DNA of 64,000 bases from Phoma sp. XZ068 (Eukaryota > Ascomycota > Dothideomycetes > Pleosporales > Didymellaceae): the NCBI GenBank assembly GCA_004835665.1, contig RBKR01000027.1, forward strand, positions 186,001-250,000, in the 5' to 3' direction. Position 1 is the stretch's first letter, and each line of letters begins with the position of its first letter. Positions 21,538 through 32,085 of this stretch are shown in pieces. Position numbers and translations under genes: made by a program. The notes under the pieces are model-generated. The model saw only the letters and a program-made list of their open reading frames with translations. It ran no database searches and had not been told where the DNA came from.

Positions 21538-22853
21538 TGGGGAGATAGGCACATGTCCTGTGAGAAGGCAACTTGATACACCAGAATGCTTAAGAGCACT
21601 CGTGCTGATCAAACCTAGCGACTATTTACTCTTACAACATAACTCACAATTGTAAGGACTTTTCTTTTGTGAGAACTCCCGCTTCGTTGATGTGCATTGC
21701 TTTCTTTCATGCGATGATGCATTTCGGTGCTCAATAGGCATTGCACTCAACCAGCTTTGCCCCCGTTCAGATCTCTTGTCGCGACTCAGCTTGATGCGCA
21801 GTACAGCGATGAACCCTCGGCACATTTCTCAGAGATGTTTCAGATCTGATGTGGACGGTTGCTTTTCGCGCCACACAACATCGTGAAACTGCCGAGCGTG
21901 GTTAGTTACCGAGGCAGCCTAGCTACGAGACGGGCCCATCGAGATACTGGTACCAGAAAGCTTGTTTGCCATTTTGGGAGTGAATGCTAGGGGCGCCAGA
22001 TTTGTAGCTGGAGGAAGCTTACTGCGTGGGATGGGAAACCTCGCATTATGCGCACATCTTCTGAGACCGCCTTTCTCTTGTCACATTCACGTCAAAACAC
22101 TGACACATTTAAGAGTTTATTTTCAACTGATGATAACCGTCACAAACAGTTGCGGCACAAAGCAGAAGAGTCAGACTTGCGGCACTCCAGCGACGTCAAC
22201 CCTGCGTGATGAACATCAACCCGTTCCACATTGAATCGCGATGCCGAACTTGAATTGACATTGCATGATTTAGGAGGCGCTTCTTCGGCTGTTAGTTATT
22301 GAAAGTTGTTGGTGCAACACGTGGGACCCAAGGTGCCCATGTGCACATCTACTCAAGGCAAACCTTAATCTTACTCCAACACCAAGAACCGGGAAGCCTG
22401 AGTAAGTAGGCTGAATATCCTGCTCAATGCGTCAGAATATGCATGAAAAAGGCTCGAAAATCGTTGAAAATAACCAATCAGCTGTCCAAAGCTTCAATGT
22501 CTTCCTCGGTATCTGACTTCGATCGCTGCGGCAGTCTCCAGATTTCTGAGTAGTCCATATGAAAAGAACTGCTCCACTTGGTGTAGTCTGGGGCTTTGCC
22601 TTTGCTTTGGTGCCGACCATGCGTTGATTGACTTGGCTAAAACCGGATAACCAATGTTTCTGGGAGTTAAAGAGACTTCATCGCCAACATGTATTCGACA
22701 TCAGCAGCAGTTCTCTTTCCCTCCTATTTGTTTCACCTATTCATAGGGTAGGGTTTCATCTCTCTCGCTGCCTCAGTCATTCGCTCAACTCGCTCGATAC
22801 GAATATTTGATCTACTTATTAACCCCCCCCCCCCCCCAGCCCATTCAACGAAC
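21538..22853. other. Intergenic region with poly-C tract near its end
   Basis: About 1.3 kb upstream of the cutinase. No gene is supported. A C15 run (22823..22837) lies just before the cutinase start and is listed separately. Confidence 0.55.
22823..22837 (+). repeat. C15 homopolymer in the cutinase leader
   Basis: Fifteen consecutive C residues end 16 bases before the cutinase ATG, so they probably lie in the 5' UTR. Length may be variable or mis-called in assemblies. Confidence 0.8.
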
Positions 22854-23662
22854 ATGTACTTCCAAGCTTCAATCCTTATAACCGCCCTTACCGGCATTGC
22901 TGCTGCGGGCCCTATTGAGACTCGTCAGCTTAGTCTTGGTGGAACTGGAGTAACATCAAAGGAGTTCTCCCAGGGCGGATGCACTGACATATTATTCGCG
23001 TGGGCTCGAGGATCGACAGAGATTGGCAACATGGTATGGGCCTCAGCTTGATACAGATATCAGAATGTTAACTCAGGAAGGGCACAATTGTTGGTCCTCA
23101 AACCTCGAATGGACTGAAGCAAAAATTCGGTGACAAAGCCGTTGCGACTGAAGGAATTGACTATGCTGCCGGCCTCCTCACAAATGTCATTCCTGGAGGC
23201 ACGGACCCTGCATCGAAGAGACTCATGCAGAAGACTCTTAACTCAATGGCACAGAAGTGTCCAGACTCGGTCATCGTAGCTGGTGGTTACTCTCAGGGCG
23301 CAGCCGTCAACCACCGCGCTATCGAGGAGCTCGATCCTGCTGTTCAAGACCAAATCGCCGGCGTTGTGCTCTACGGGGATACTCAGAAGCAGCAGGACGA
23401 CAATCAGATCCCCAACTTCCCTGCCAATAAGGTGAAGATTATTTGCCAGCCTGGCGATGCGGTCTGCCTTGGTCAACTTCTCGTTCTGCCGGCCCACTTG
23501 ACGTACGGCTTGCGCGCCGATGAGGGTTCCGAGTTCCTTATTCAGCAAATCCAGAGTGCTAAAGCGAAGATAAAGGCCAGAAACGCAAGGCGAGAGGCAG
23601 GAACGAGGCCGCTTGGTCTGGTTGCCACAGTCAAGAAGGTCGCTGTTGCTCATGTTGCTTAA
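22854..23662 (+). CDS. Cutinase, CE5 family, secreted
   Basis: Exons 22854..23033 and 23081..23662; 253 aa. The 47-nt intron must end at GGAAG (AAG acceptor) to give GNM|GTIVGPQTSNGLKQKFG, the conserved family sequence. Signal peptide MYFQASILITALTGIAAAGP, then propeptide to about ETR. Catalytic triad: Ser131 in GYSQG, Asp186 in QPGDAVC, His199 in PAHLTYG. Two disulfides are likely (Cys in GGCTD with the one in KCPDS; Cys in IICQ with DAVC). It hydrolyses cutin polyester outside the cell, relevant to plant surface growth. The C-terminus carries about 35 extra residues rich in Lys/Arg/Ala (AKAKIKARNARREAG...), beyond the usual end of the fold. Confidence 0.94.
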
Positions 23663-24865
23663 ATGGCAGCAACTTACGGCTGCAGACGTACTTTGCGCAT
23701 GCGCGGCTTTTTAAGACAGAGGGATGTGCAGGTTTCATCTTCAGTCTAATATTTTCTTGTGGCGCGCATTTGTGAGATGCCGATATATTTTTTCTTTCCA
23801 TTCCTTGGAGCCTTTCGAATCTTCCTACATGGCTCTTATGAGTGAGTTCCGCAGTGAATGACATAATCATTTTGAAAAACAGCTTCCGAACCTTGCGCTC
23901 AATGTCAATTACATGGGAGAAGTTTCTCATCCAACCACACATGTTATAATCACGCCTCCGTTAAAGTGCGAGCCTCGCCCAAGTCCAAGTGTATCTATTA
24001 GGACCCTTATTGGCACGAGGTCAAATATAACGACGTCTTTGATAGCTTGTGCGGACTAAGTAGAGAGCAGGTCTTTTTTGACAATAAAAAGGAAAAAAAC
24101 ATCTATAAGGAAATGGAGCATAGACTCCCCATGTACTTGAGCACGTGTGACCACAAGGTTTCAAGGACGTTCCTGTGCCGATTTCGACAAACCAGCGTGA
24201 CAAAATGAGCAGATGAACGCACGTGTCAAAGGAAGAGCCTTGAAATTGGATAAAGATGCGTTCAATGTTGGAAAAAAAGGCATTTGACATTTGTGTGTCC
24301 GTGTGAGAAGGATTGGGAGGCTGGACTTGACGTAGCTCAGTTGCCAGCTTGTGTCCCTGTTGGTGATGGTGTTTGTAGCAGGATAGCCCGGAAGCTATGC
24401 TCGCGTTGGTGACAATACTGCAATCAGCAAGTATCAAGAAGGCAACTACTCGTATAGGTTAGGTATTTGCTCAGGTAGCTGCATCTCAACGATGGAAGGT
24501 GGCGGTGGTTGTTGGCCAATGCACGACCTCGCCTTGCCGTTGGGGACTGCTCACCCAATCATCCCGTATTGATAGCACATCTGTCGAACACACCGCGCCA
24601 TGAACACCAATATCACATAGATACACCACAAGATGGCTAAACGGCTGCAGAGAATGGCTGATCCCGCAACGCGATCAAGTGGATGTGGTTGATCGGCGGG
24701 GCGTCTTGGGCGCAATCCATCCCACAGCCATTTGTGGCGACTCTTAACTTGCACGCGCCTGCACGTTATTTTCTCATCAAACTTTCCTATCATCCTCAAT
24801 TCTCAACCTGAGCTGGCTCTCACAAAACTTCTTTACTGCTAATCATTGACCTAATTGTTGCCACT
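23663..24865. other. Intergenic region, no gene seen
   Basis: About 1.2 kb; small open frames on both strands lack domains or splice context. Holds the cutinase 3' end and the promoter of the next plus-strand gene. Confidence 0.55.
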
Positions 24866-25525
24866 ATGGCCTTTCACAAACGCGAGCCGTCCAAGGACAT
24901 CACCTCAAACGCATCACATCCCACACCATTGCCCACTTACTATTCACAACAACTACCGCGATGGACCAGCAAAAGCGCATTTGAAGACCAGAAGGCGTTT
25001 GATGCCCAGCACGAGCCGCCCGTTCCTTGTTACCCGCACTTTGCTGCGGCTCCCATGCCTAGATTCGATGACATTCCCCTGCCGCCACGCCCTCAGCGTC
25101 GACGTCTACCGAGAAAAGCCGTTTTAATACCCTGGATCCTTGCAGCTGTTTTCTTTTTTACGACCGTCTGGTTTACTTCCATCGCCCTTGGTGTGCGCAT
25201 GTTCATGGTCCTTCAGCCGATGCCTTCCAACCCAACTGTCCAGGAGATTCGAGTGTTGATCCATGAAGACGTGCTTCGCAGCCCTGCATCTGCATACGCA
25301 TCAATAGTTACACTATCTGCAAACTCAAACAGCGCCACAGCGACTGTGAGCACGCCGATATCGACAGACGCCGGGAACGCTGCGCCCACCACTACCAGGC
25401 AACTGGTTTCAGCGCCTACACCAAACGCTGACCCACTGGAGGTTTTCACAACAGAAGCCCTGGTGGGGCCGAGGAACATGAAGAAGAGCCCCACTGGATT
25501 CACGACGATTGCCAGGATAGTATAG
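24866..25525 (+). CDS. Hypothetical single-pass membrane protein
   Basis: Uninterrupted 219-aa frame with start in CCACTATGG context. The N-terminal 84 residues are hydrophilic, Pro-rich and end in a basic patch (RPQRRRLPRK). Residues 85-108 (VLIPWILAAVFFFTTVWFTS and a few more) form one membrane helix. The rest is Ser/Thr/Ala-rich with a short C-terminal segment (TEALVGPRNMKKSPTGFTTI). By the positive-inside rule the N-terminus should be cytosolic and the Ser/Thr-rich tail outside or luminal. No family recognised. An opposite-strand open frame is present over its 3' half but lacks such a coherent layout. Confidence 0.65.
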   Translation: MAFHKREPSKDITSNASHPTPLPTYYSQQLPRWTSKSAFEDQKAFDAQHEPPVPCYPHFAAAPMPRFDDIPLPPRPQRRRLPRKAVLIPWILAAVFFFTTVWFTSIALGVRMFMVLQPMPSNPTVQEIRVLIHEDVLRSPASAYASIVTLSANSNSATATVSTPISTDAGNAAPTTTRQLVSAPTPNADPLEVFTTEALVGPRNMKKSPTGFTTIARIV

Positions 25526-26381
25526 CAGAGCACTCCTCCGATGCGTGGGGCGTGCGCACCGTTGCGTGTCATGGGATAGATCTCATCAAAGATTTGATAA
25601 GACACCTTCAGGTCTCTCGTCCTGCTGCTCGAATGAAATTAGCATTTCTAATGGTCGTCAGTGTTCGCTACAGCTTCATATGTTGCACGCTTGATCTTCG
25701 TCTTTCCGAAGCAATTCCCACAAGTGTGTAGAGCATCATAAACCTCATTACCGTATATACGAACCTGGCCGAAGTTCGAAGCGCTGCAGGAATGCCATCC
25801 TGGTTGCCGCCTGCCACAGAGGTTTTGAAACAGTACGGAGCGCTAAACAATGCAATGCGGTCCTCGCTAAACCCCATGTGGCGAGTTTCAAAACGCTGAC
25901 CTCTCCACCATTTAATCCACCCAATCTCGGCTGGCCTCTTCAAGCTTCTACACCGCAGCCTCGCATTACAGACATCCCAGCTACGCCCATAAAGGCAAGG
26001 CTGCTGCCTCATCCATATTGTCGAGAATATGGCTTCCGTCTCTGCAGCTCGCTTCGTACCCTGAATCGAGCATGGCGTCAACGGGTGTCGTGAGGGATCC
26101 ATGCGACAAGCCTGGATACCGGAATTAATTGTTGCGGTGCAGGATCGAGGAGCTCTCATCTTGGCCCGCTTCATGGGAGCGTCTGTTTAAAGGCGCTACA
26201 AGTCCTGCTCTACTTTGCTTGATCATTCCAACGGCCAGTCCTTCTTTCAGTTGCTTGCAACAGTCCATTCATTCTTCTTTATTCACTCACTACTTCACAT
26301 TCTTTTCGTGGTCCGGCATCACTAAGTCAATTGTTGTACATACCTTTACACAACACTTCCCAACCAAACCAAATCTTCAAG
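25526..26381. other. Intergenic region
   Basis: About 860 bp between two plus-strand genes. The minus-strand open frame here (around 25668-26174) shows no recognised domain and no good start, so it is not called. Confidence 0.55.
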
Positions 26382-27447
26382 ATGTTCTCTAAAGCTATCA
26401 TTGCTACCGCCCTTCTCGGCGCCGTCTCTGCTCACCAGAACCTTCACCAGTTCTGGATCAACGATGAGACTCCAGGTTACCAGGTCGGTATCCGCATGCC
26501 TCCCTCCAACAGCCCCGTCACCGACGTAAAATCTGACGACATGGCTTGCAACGTTGGCGGCAGCAAGGTTCCCTCTGGTGTTCAGACCGTCGATGCTGCT
26601 GAGGGCGACTCCATCAAGGTCCAGTGGGACTCCTCCGGCCACCCCGGTCCCATCACCCACTTCCTGTACGGACCCGTCGACGATGCCTCCCAGGCTACTG
26701 GTATCGGCGCGGGCTGGTTCAAGATCGACGAGCAGGACCAGGTCGATGGCAAGTGGGCCAACGAGATCATGCAGGCTGTCAACATGACACACGAGTTCAA
26801 ACTGCCCACTGGTCTTGCTAGCGGAGAGTACCTTCTCCGTTCGGAGATGCTTGCGCTCCACGGCGCTCAGACTGTTGGTGGTGCCCAGTTCTACAGTAAG
26901 TTGCCCCTTTAAAGCACACACTTCCATGCACAACCTTCACCTTCACTATCGGTGATGATATACTAACTCTATCTCAGTTGGTTGCGCTCAGCTCAAGATC
27001 AAGGGCACCGGCACCAAGGGTGGCTGTGGCCCTACCATCTCCCTCCCCGGCGCCTACAACGCAGAGGACGACAACATCTACATCCCGAACGTCTACAACG
27101 GCTACGACGCATCGAAGTACAAGGCCCCCGGTGGCGATGTTGCTACCTGCGGTGGCTCTGGCAGCGGCGCTGCCCCTGCCCCTGTTTCTTCTGCCGCACC
27201 CAAGAGCTCTGCCACTGCCACTCCCACTGCTTCTGCCTCTGCCTCTGCCTCTCCTGCTGCCTCCTCTGGGGCTGCAACCAGCCCTGCTGCTTCGGCTGCT
27301 GCTGCTTCCTCGGCTGCCGCTACGTCTGCCGCTTCCAAGACACCTATCGCCTCTCCCACTGCCGCTCCTCCTGCCTCTGGCAGCGCACTGCCTGAGCAGT
27401 TCACTCTCGAGACCTTCATTGCTTGGCTCAAGGAGCAGTCTGCTTAG
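26382..27447 (+). CDS. AA9 lytic polysaccharide monooxygenase
   Basis: Exons 26382..26895 and 26978..27447, 82-nt intron, phase 1; 327 aa. Signal peptide MFSKAIIATALLGAVSA ends right before His (HQNLHQFW), the N-terminal histidine of the copper histidine brace. The second ligand is probably the His in SSGHPGPITHFLYGP; the conserved LLRSEMLALHGAQTVGGAQFY carries the outer-sphere His and Gln, and the axial Tyr is expected in this region. GGCGPTISLPGAYNAEDDNIYIPNVYNG is the end of the catalytic domain. A 70-residue Ala/Ser/Pro linker follows, then LPEQFTLETFIAWLKEQSA, a short C-terminal segment often seen at the end of such AA9 proteins. No CBM1. Oxidatively cleaves cellulose or hemicellulose outside the cell. 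Confidence 0.95.
27168..27380 (+). repeat. Low-complexity Ala/Ser-coding tract in AA9 linker
   Basis: Compositionally biased GCY/TCY-rich stretch encoding the Ala/Ser/Pro linker, including short runs of GCCTCT and GCTGCT. It creates long spurious open frames in other frames and on the other strand. Confidence 0.7.
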
Positions 27448-28115
27448 ATTATCTGAGTAGATGTGACGATGCGAAGACAAACCTCGATAGAAACATCTTC
27501 TTGTACATACATTATTGGTTAAAATACATATTCTTTGGCTGTTCGAAATGTTGCTGCTTGTTTGCACTTGTGCTGTTCCCTTGGCTTGCCGTGTTCTTTT
27601 CTCGTAATATCAGGCCACTGTCGTACGAGAGTTGGCTAGCCGAGTATTGTTGAATACCATTCCACCAAGGTCTACTTTCTGTCACGCGCAGCCTCTGTTG
27701 TGGTAGCACTTAGCCAGTGCAGCTTACGACTCGAGTCTCACAACTTCTTCTGGCATCCTACAATTATTCCGTACCCCTATTGTTCTGCCCACCTGTTTAC
27801 CGATAATCAACCGCGCTTTCTTGCCTTCGTACCCTGCGCATCTGCAGGATATGTCAAGTTTTCTTGCGTTCCAGCTTGCTGGCCTCTTCAGGCATGCGTC
27901 TTGGATGATTGTTACCTGAAAATAGTCGAAATCCTCATAAACCTTGGCTGCCGTTCTGCTGGATCATTAAGTTCGATTCGCAGTATGCATGTCAACAATC
28001 TATCGTAGACCATGACACGGTTGTTTCAAAATATGTTCATTTCATTTTTGTACAATCTCGCTTCATGACGGTCAAGCGAAGGTAAAAGTATCTCCACAAA
28101 CCGCTCTATTATGAT
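27448..28115. other. Convergent intergenic region
   Basis: About 670 bp between the AA9 gene and NFU1, which converge. Only 3' ends expected; no gene seen. Confidence 0.6.
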
Positions 28116-29107
28116 TTACTCCACAGTATCCAAGCTGCCCTTGCCCGACGTAGCCGCCGGCACGCTGCCCTTCTGCTGTCTCAGCTTCTCTTCAAACTTC
28201 TCAAACTCCTTCAGCGCAACCTCTTCCTCCTGGTCCAGCACCTGTTGCACACCCTTGACCTCTTCAATGTAGTGCATCAACATGCTCTCGATTCCATTCT
28301 TCAGCGTCACCGTACTGCTGTCACATGTCCTGCACGCGCCACGCAGCTTGAGCAGTACCTGCCCGTCCACAAACCCGCGGAAATCGATGTCGCCGCCGTC
28401 TTCTTGGATCGCGGGCCGAATGCGCGTCTCGAGGAGCTCCTTAATCATGCCGACAACCTCATCATCGTTCTCGTCATACGCCAGACTGTCAATTTCGGTA
28501 CCGCCCTGGCCCTCTTCGCCGGCCTTGGCCTCGACGGTGTTGACGACTGGCGAGCCGGATGTCAGCGTCTCGTTGATGACGGCGAAGACTTCGGGTTTGA
28601 TGTGTGCCCAAGGTGTGGACGAGTCTTTTGTCACGGTGATGTAGTCGACGCCGAAGAAGACGCTTGTCACGCCGTCGATGTTCATGAGTTGGGCGGCGAG
28701 TGGGGAGGGGTGTGGCGGTGCGAGGGTGCTGCGCGGCGAGACGTATTCGATGAAGGGTGAGGATATGGTTTCGGGGAGAACGCGCATATTGGGGTTGAAC
28801 TTGAGGGCCTGGAAACATTAGCATATTGTACGCTTACAACGGAATGGTGCCTTGTTGGACGTACATCAGCGTTCGGTGTGGGCTCGGTCTGGATGAACAT
28901 TGTTCGCCGTGTGACAGTCGCTGAAGGCAGGATCGCGCCTTGGTTCCACGGCTGCGCCCTCGGTCGGTGCTGTGCTGAAGTGGATGTGATGGGCGACGAC
29001 TTGTGGTGCAGACATCTTGTGGCGATGCGCGGAACTCTGGAACGAATGGATGGTGTTGCTCGTGAGATACTGCGCATGGCAGCACGCGGAATTGCTATCG
29101 AGGCCAT
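28116..29107 (-). CDS. NFU1: Mitochondrial iron-sulfur scaffold NFU1
   Basis: Exons 29107..28865 and 28808..28116, 56-nt intron, phase 0; 311 aa. The first 60 residues are Arg/Ser-rich and devoid of acids, a mitochondrial presequence. Then the NFU N-terminal domain: MFIQTEPTPNAD|ALKFNPNMRVLPE, through GVDYITVTK. The C-terminal NifU-like domain has VVGMIKELLETRIRPAIQED and GACRTCDSS with the cluster-binding Cys240 and Cys243. It receives and hands on [4Fe-4S] clusters to mitochondrial apoproteins such as lipoate synthase. Terminal tail is Glu/Lys-rich and then Ser/Gly-rich. The splice joining NAD to ALKFNP is confirmed by family conservation. Confidence 0.96.
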
Positions 29108-29534
29108 GGTGCTAAGTGTATGAAAATTTGTCATGAGTAGAGATGCAAGTTTGCGCAATGGCGATGTTTGACTCTGGAAAGATGAAGATTCGGGGTTCGG
29201 CAATATGACGTTAGATTATTCAGCATCAAATCGAGCGCCCGCAACGATGCTCGGCCAATCAGACCTCACACTTTACAGTTCTTCATTCAGCGAAGCGTTT
29301 ATATTGCATATATTTTCGGTTGAGCAAGTAGATCGTGTTATGTTCATGTATTAAGTATTATGTTCGTAATGTCATATTTTACATCAGTCTGTATCCTCTG
29401 CAGGTCATATCTAGACCATGCCTTCCCATGGTATAAAGCGCCAAGTCATAATAATAGTACAGTTGAAAGGTATCAGTCAACCTTCAACACCCCGTGATCG
29501 CAAAACTAACTGCCCTGCTAAATCATTTCGAGAT
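29108..29534. other. Intergenic region upstream of NFU1
   Basis: About 430 bp, AT-rich in part, between NFU1 and the upstream minus-strand membrane protein gene. Promoter of NFU1 expected; nothing else seen. Confidence 0.6.
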
Positions 29535-30447
29535 TTAGTAGTTGGTGGCAGGAGTTGCGTAGGTGCCGGTAGGCGCAGTGTGATAACCGCCAGTGACGGG
29601 CTTGTTGTAAGCGTGGTGGTCAAGGGGACCGTGAGTGGCAGTACCGTGAGGAGCAGCAACAGTGGAGCCGGTCATGTGGGTGTCGTGGCTGGGACGGTAG
29701 TCACGAGCACCAGGAGCAAGAGCAGCGTGGCCGGTGGTCGAGGTAGCGGGAACAGCAGCAACCTCAGGGTCGCGAAGCTCGTTGTTGCGCCTCTTGCGCT
29801 GCCAGAACTTGGTACCGGAGCCACGCGTGTAGTTGTTGGTGGGTCCAGGGCCAAAGCGCTTCTCCTTCTTGTGATGACGGCCGAGCAGGATTTGCACGGG
29901 AATGGAGATGAGGAAGAGCAGGCTGTAGTGAGTTAGTTTGATGTCGTTGCAAGTCAATGTGGTAAACTTACGCTCCAGCGATAGCGACGGCGAAGCAAGC
30001 AGTGTTCAACTTGCAAACGGTGCCGAGAGATGCAGCGTAGGTAATCTGGTTGCCCTGACCATTGCTGCCAAAGCCCTCCTTCGAGTCGCTAGGACCATTG
30101 CCAAGAGGAGTGTTGACCCTGCCGGTGCAGCTGGATGCGCCGTCGCGGGTGAGAACTGCAACGGCGATCATAGCACCGCAGCAAAGAACGTTGAAGATCA
30201 AGCCGAGCAGGGCAAAGAAGGCCTTTCCTCCAAGGCAACAAGTGAAGACAATGGCGAAGATGGTGTAGAGGACGGTTCCACCAGAAAGACCGGTGACGGC
30301 CTGCTGCCACATAGGAATGGTAACATCGCGGTCGGCTTGGACTGCGAGGAAGTAGGAGTAGACTCCAAGAACGATGGCAGCGCAGCAGAACTCCAGGGCG
30401 TAAAGACCCGTTGCAATAAATTTTAGCGCAACACCGCCGAAAGCCAT
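29535..30447 (-). CDS. MARVEL-like four-helix membrane protein
   Basis: Exons 30447..29972 and 29922..29535, 49-nt intron, phase 2; 287 aa. Four hydrophobic segments: ALKFIATGLYALEFCCAAIVLG, GGTVLYTIFAIVFTC, FFALLGLIFNVLCCGAMIAVAVL, and TACFAVAIAGA|LLFLISIPVQILLG, the last formed by splicing. A Cys-containing loop (SSCTGRVN...VCKLNTAC) lies between helices 3 and 4. This layout fits the MARVEL domain of fungal plasma-membrane or eisosome-related proteins (Nce102-like or others). The C-terminal cytosolic tail is basic first (GRHHKKEKRFG), then Thr/Gly/His-rich (THMTGSTVAAPHGTATHG...). Start chosen at ATG 30447. Confidence 0.85.
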
Positions 30448-32085
30448 TGTGAGGGATTCGGTAACGACCACGGGAGGATTAGGTGATAGGTAAAGGTGTA
30501 AAAGGTTGACTGGTGTGGATGATAAAAGTGATGTTAATGGTTGTCAAAATCTGCAGACGCAAGAGCAGGCTTCCTTTATGGCTGTCGGTCCTTATGACGA
30601 CAGCCTTGTATTCCAGTTTCATAAGCCTCCACATCATTCGCACACTTTGCAGACCCTGAATCAACCTGCCTTGTTGGTTCCCGATCGAGGCACGCAGTTG
30701 TGTCGATCATGGCTCCGTCACACCAAGCTTTTACCGTGGCAGACGTCATGCGGGTACATTCACTTGGTTTTAAGCCTTATGATTGGCTGTCGGTCCAGAG
30801 CCACGAAATCTCCCGCTGGCGACGTCAGCGTGCGCCACACCCACTTTTTCCTTGCCCTTGCATCGTTCGCTCCCCAACGTCAGCTGCAGAAGCCACAGGG
30901 TCGAGCGTCGAGGCCGCAAACAGAAAGTTCGACGACAAGGTCCAGGCCGTCTGAGCAGGCTTTTGACCACGCGAAGAGAATAAGCTTGTCATCTTGCAGT
31001 TTTAGGCAGTCTGTGATGTTTGACAACAAAAGCAGGTTTGGCAGCGAACTCAATTCGGTGTGCGACAGACTCGAGACGACCACCGGACTGCGCTCCGCAC
31101 GTGCACAGCCCTACAGCTTTGTTGAAGGCCCATCATCTGGTTGAACAGTTGACCGAGGTGATTTAGAGAAACGCCGTGAGGCTATGCGTAGCGTGTTCGC
31201 TCGGATCGAGCCGTAGGATGATGGATGACGATCGTCTACAGGTCGAGGACCCAAGATTTTACACCTTGGAAACGCCCAAGTGTATCGCTCGCGTGCAGCC
31301 ACACGGGCGAAAGGGCCTGACGTGGCTACTCTGACGGTGTATACAATTTATTTAGGGTAGTTTTGATAGAGAATCTCTTCTGATGGTGGATTCTCTGGTT
31401 GGAGCAGAGCCTAGTGTAGAGTCTACGAAATGGAGTCTTCAGGCTTCCCATCAAATCTAGGTATTACAGAAAATGTATGCACAGATGCCTTCGCATTCGA
31501 TCAACAAACATAAAATGCCCCATCGCTCAATACTTGGATGAATAGAAGAAAGGCAGATATGAGTGCTCCTGAAGTCCCCAAACAGCTTGGACCCTGTCAA
31601 CACATGCGCCACTTACACTTCGGATCATCTTGAGCCGCCTCAAGCCTCCCGCCAACATCGCTTCAGGCGTCAAAGCCGCCGCTGTACCAAATTTTGAATT
31701 GCTCAATTCTCGTCGTCCCCGGACTTGACACCGAACCTGCATCGCGAAGTTCTTGTTGCCAGAGCTAACGACGTCATTGTTAACTGGTCATGCGATTCAT
31801 GTCCGCTGGTACGGGCATAGATTCCATAGCATGAGGCAGAACCCTGTCAAATCAGGTGCTGCAGGCGTGATATTGCAAATCCTCAAAGGATGATCGAATA
31901 ATAAGGATATAGGTTGCACAACATCAGCGACGGCAGCTGCGCAACAAGACTAAGAAGCGCTCACCCGTGATCGAAACCTTCACCAGAGTTGCACGGTTCG
32001 ATTGATACTTATCATATTCATTATTCATCATAGTGATGCTACTGGTAACGCCTTGAATGCCGCTAAATGCAAATTTCCCTAGATG
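30448..32085. other. Intergenic region, no gene supported
   Basis: About 1.6 kb between the MARVEL-like gene start and the MUS7 stop. A 212-codon plus-strand open frame (30506..31144) lacks an ATG start and any domain. Nothing else convincing. Confidence 0.55.

Noticed and set aside
26346..26933. 195-codon minus-strand frame over the AA9 gene
   Set aside because: Shadow produced by biased third-codon positions of the highly codon-biased AA9 gene.
28245..28760. 171-codon plus-strand frame
   Set aside because: Antisense shadow of NFU1, whose domains are unambiguous.
30506..31144. 212-codon plus-strand frame
   Set aside because: Begins with TTG rather than ATG, composition is random-like, no domain; could be re-opened only by transcript evidence.
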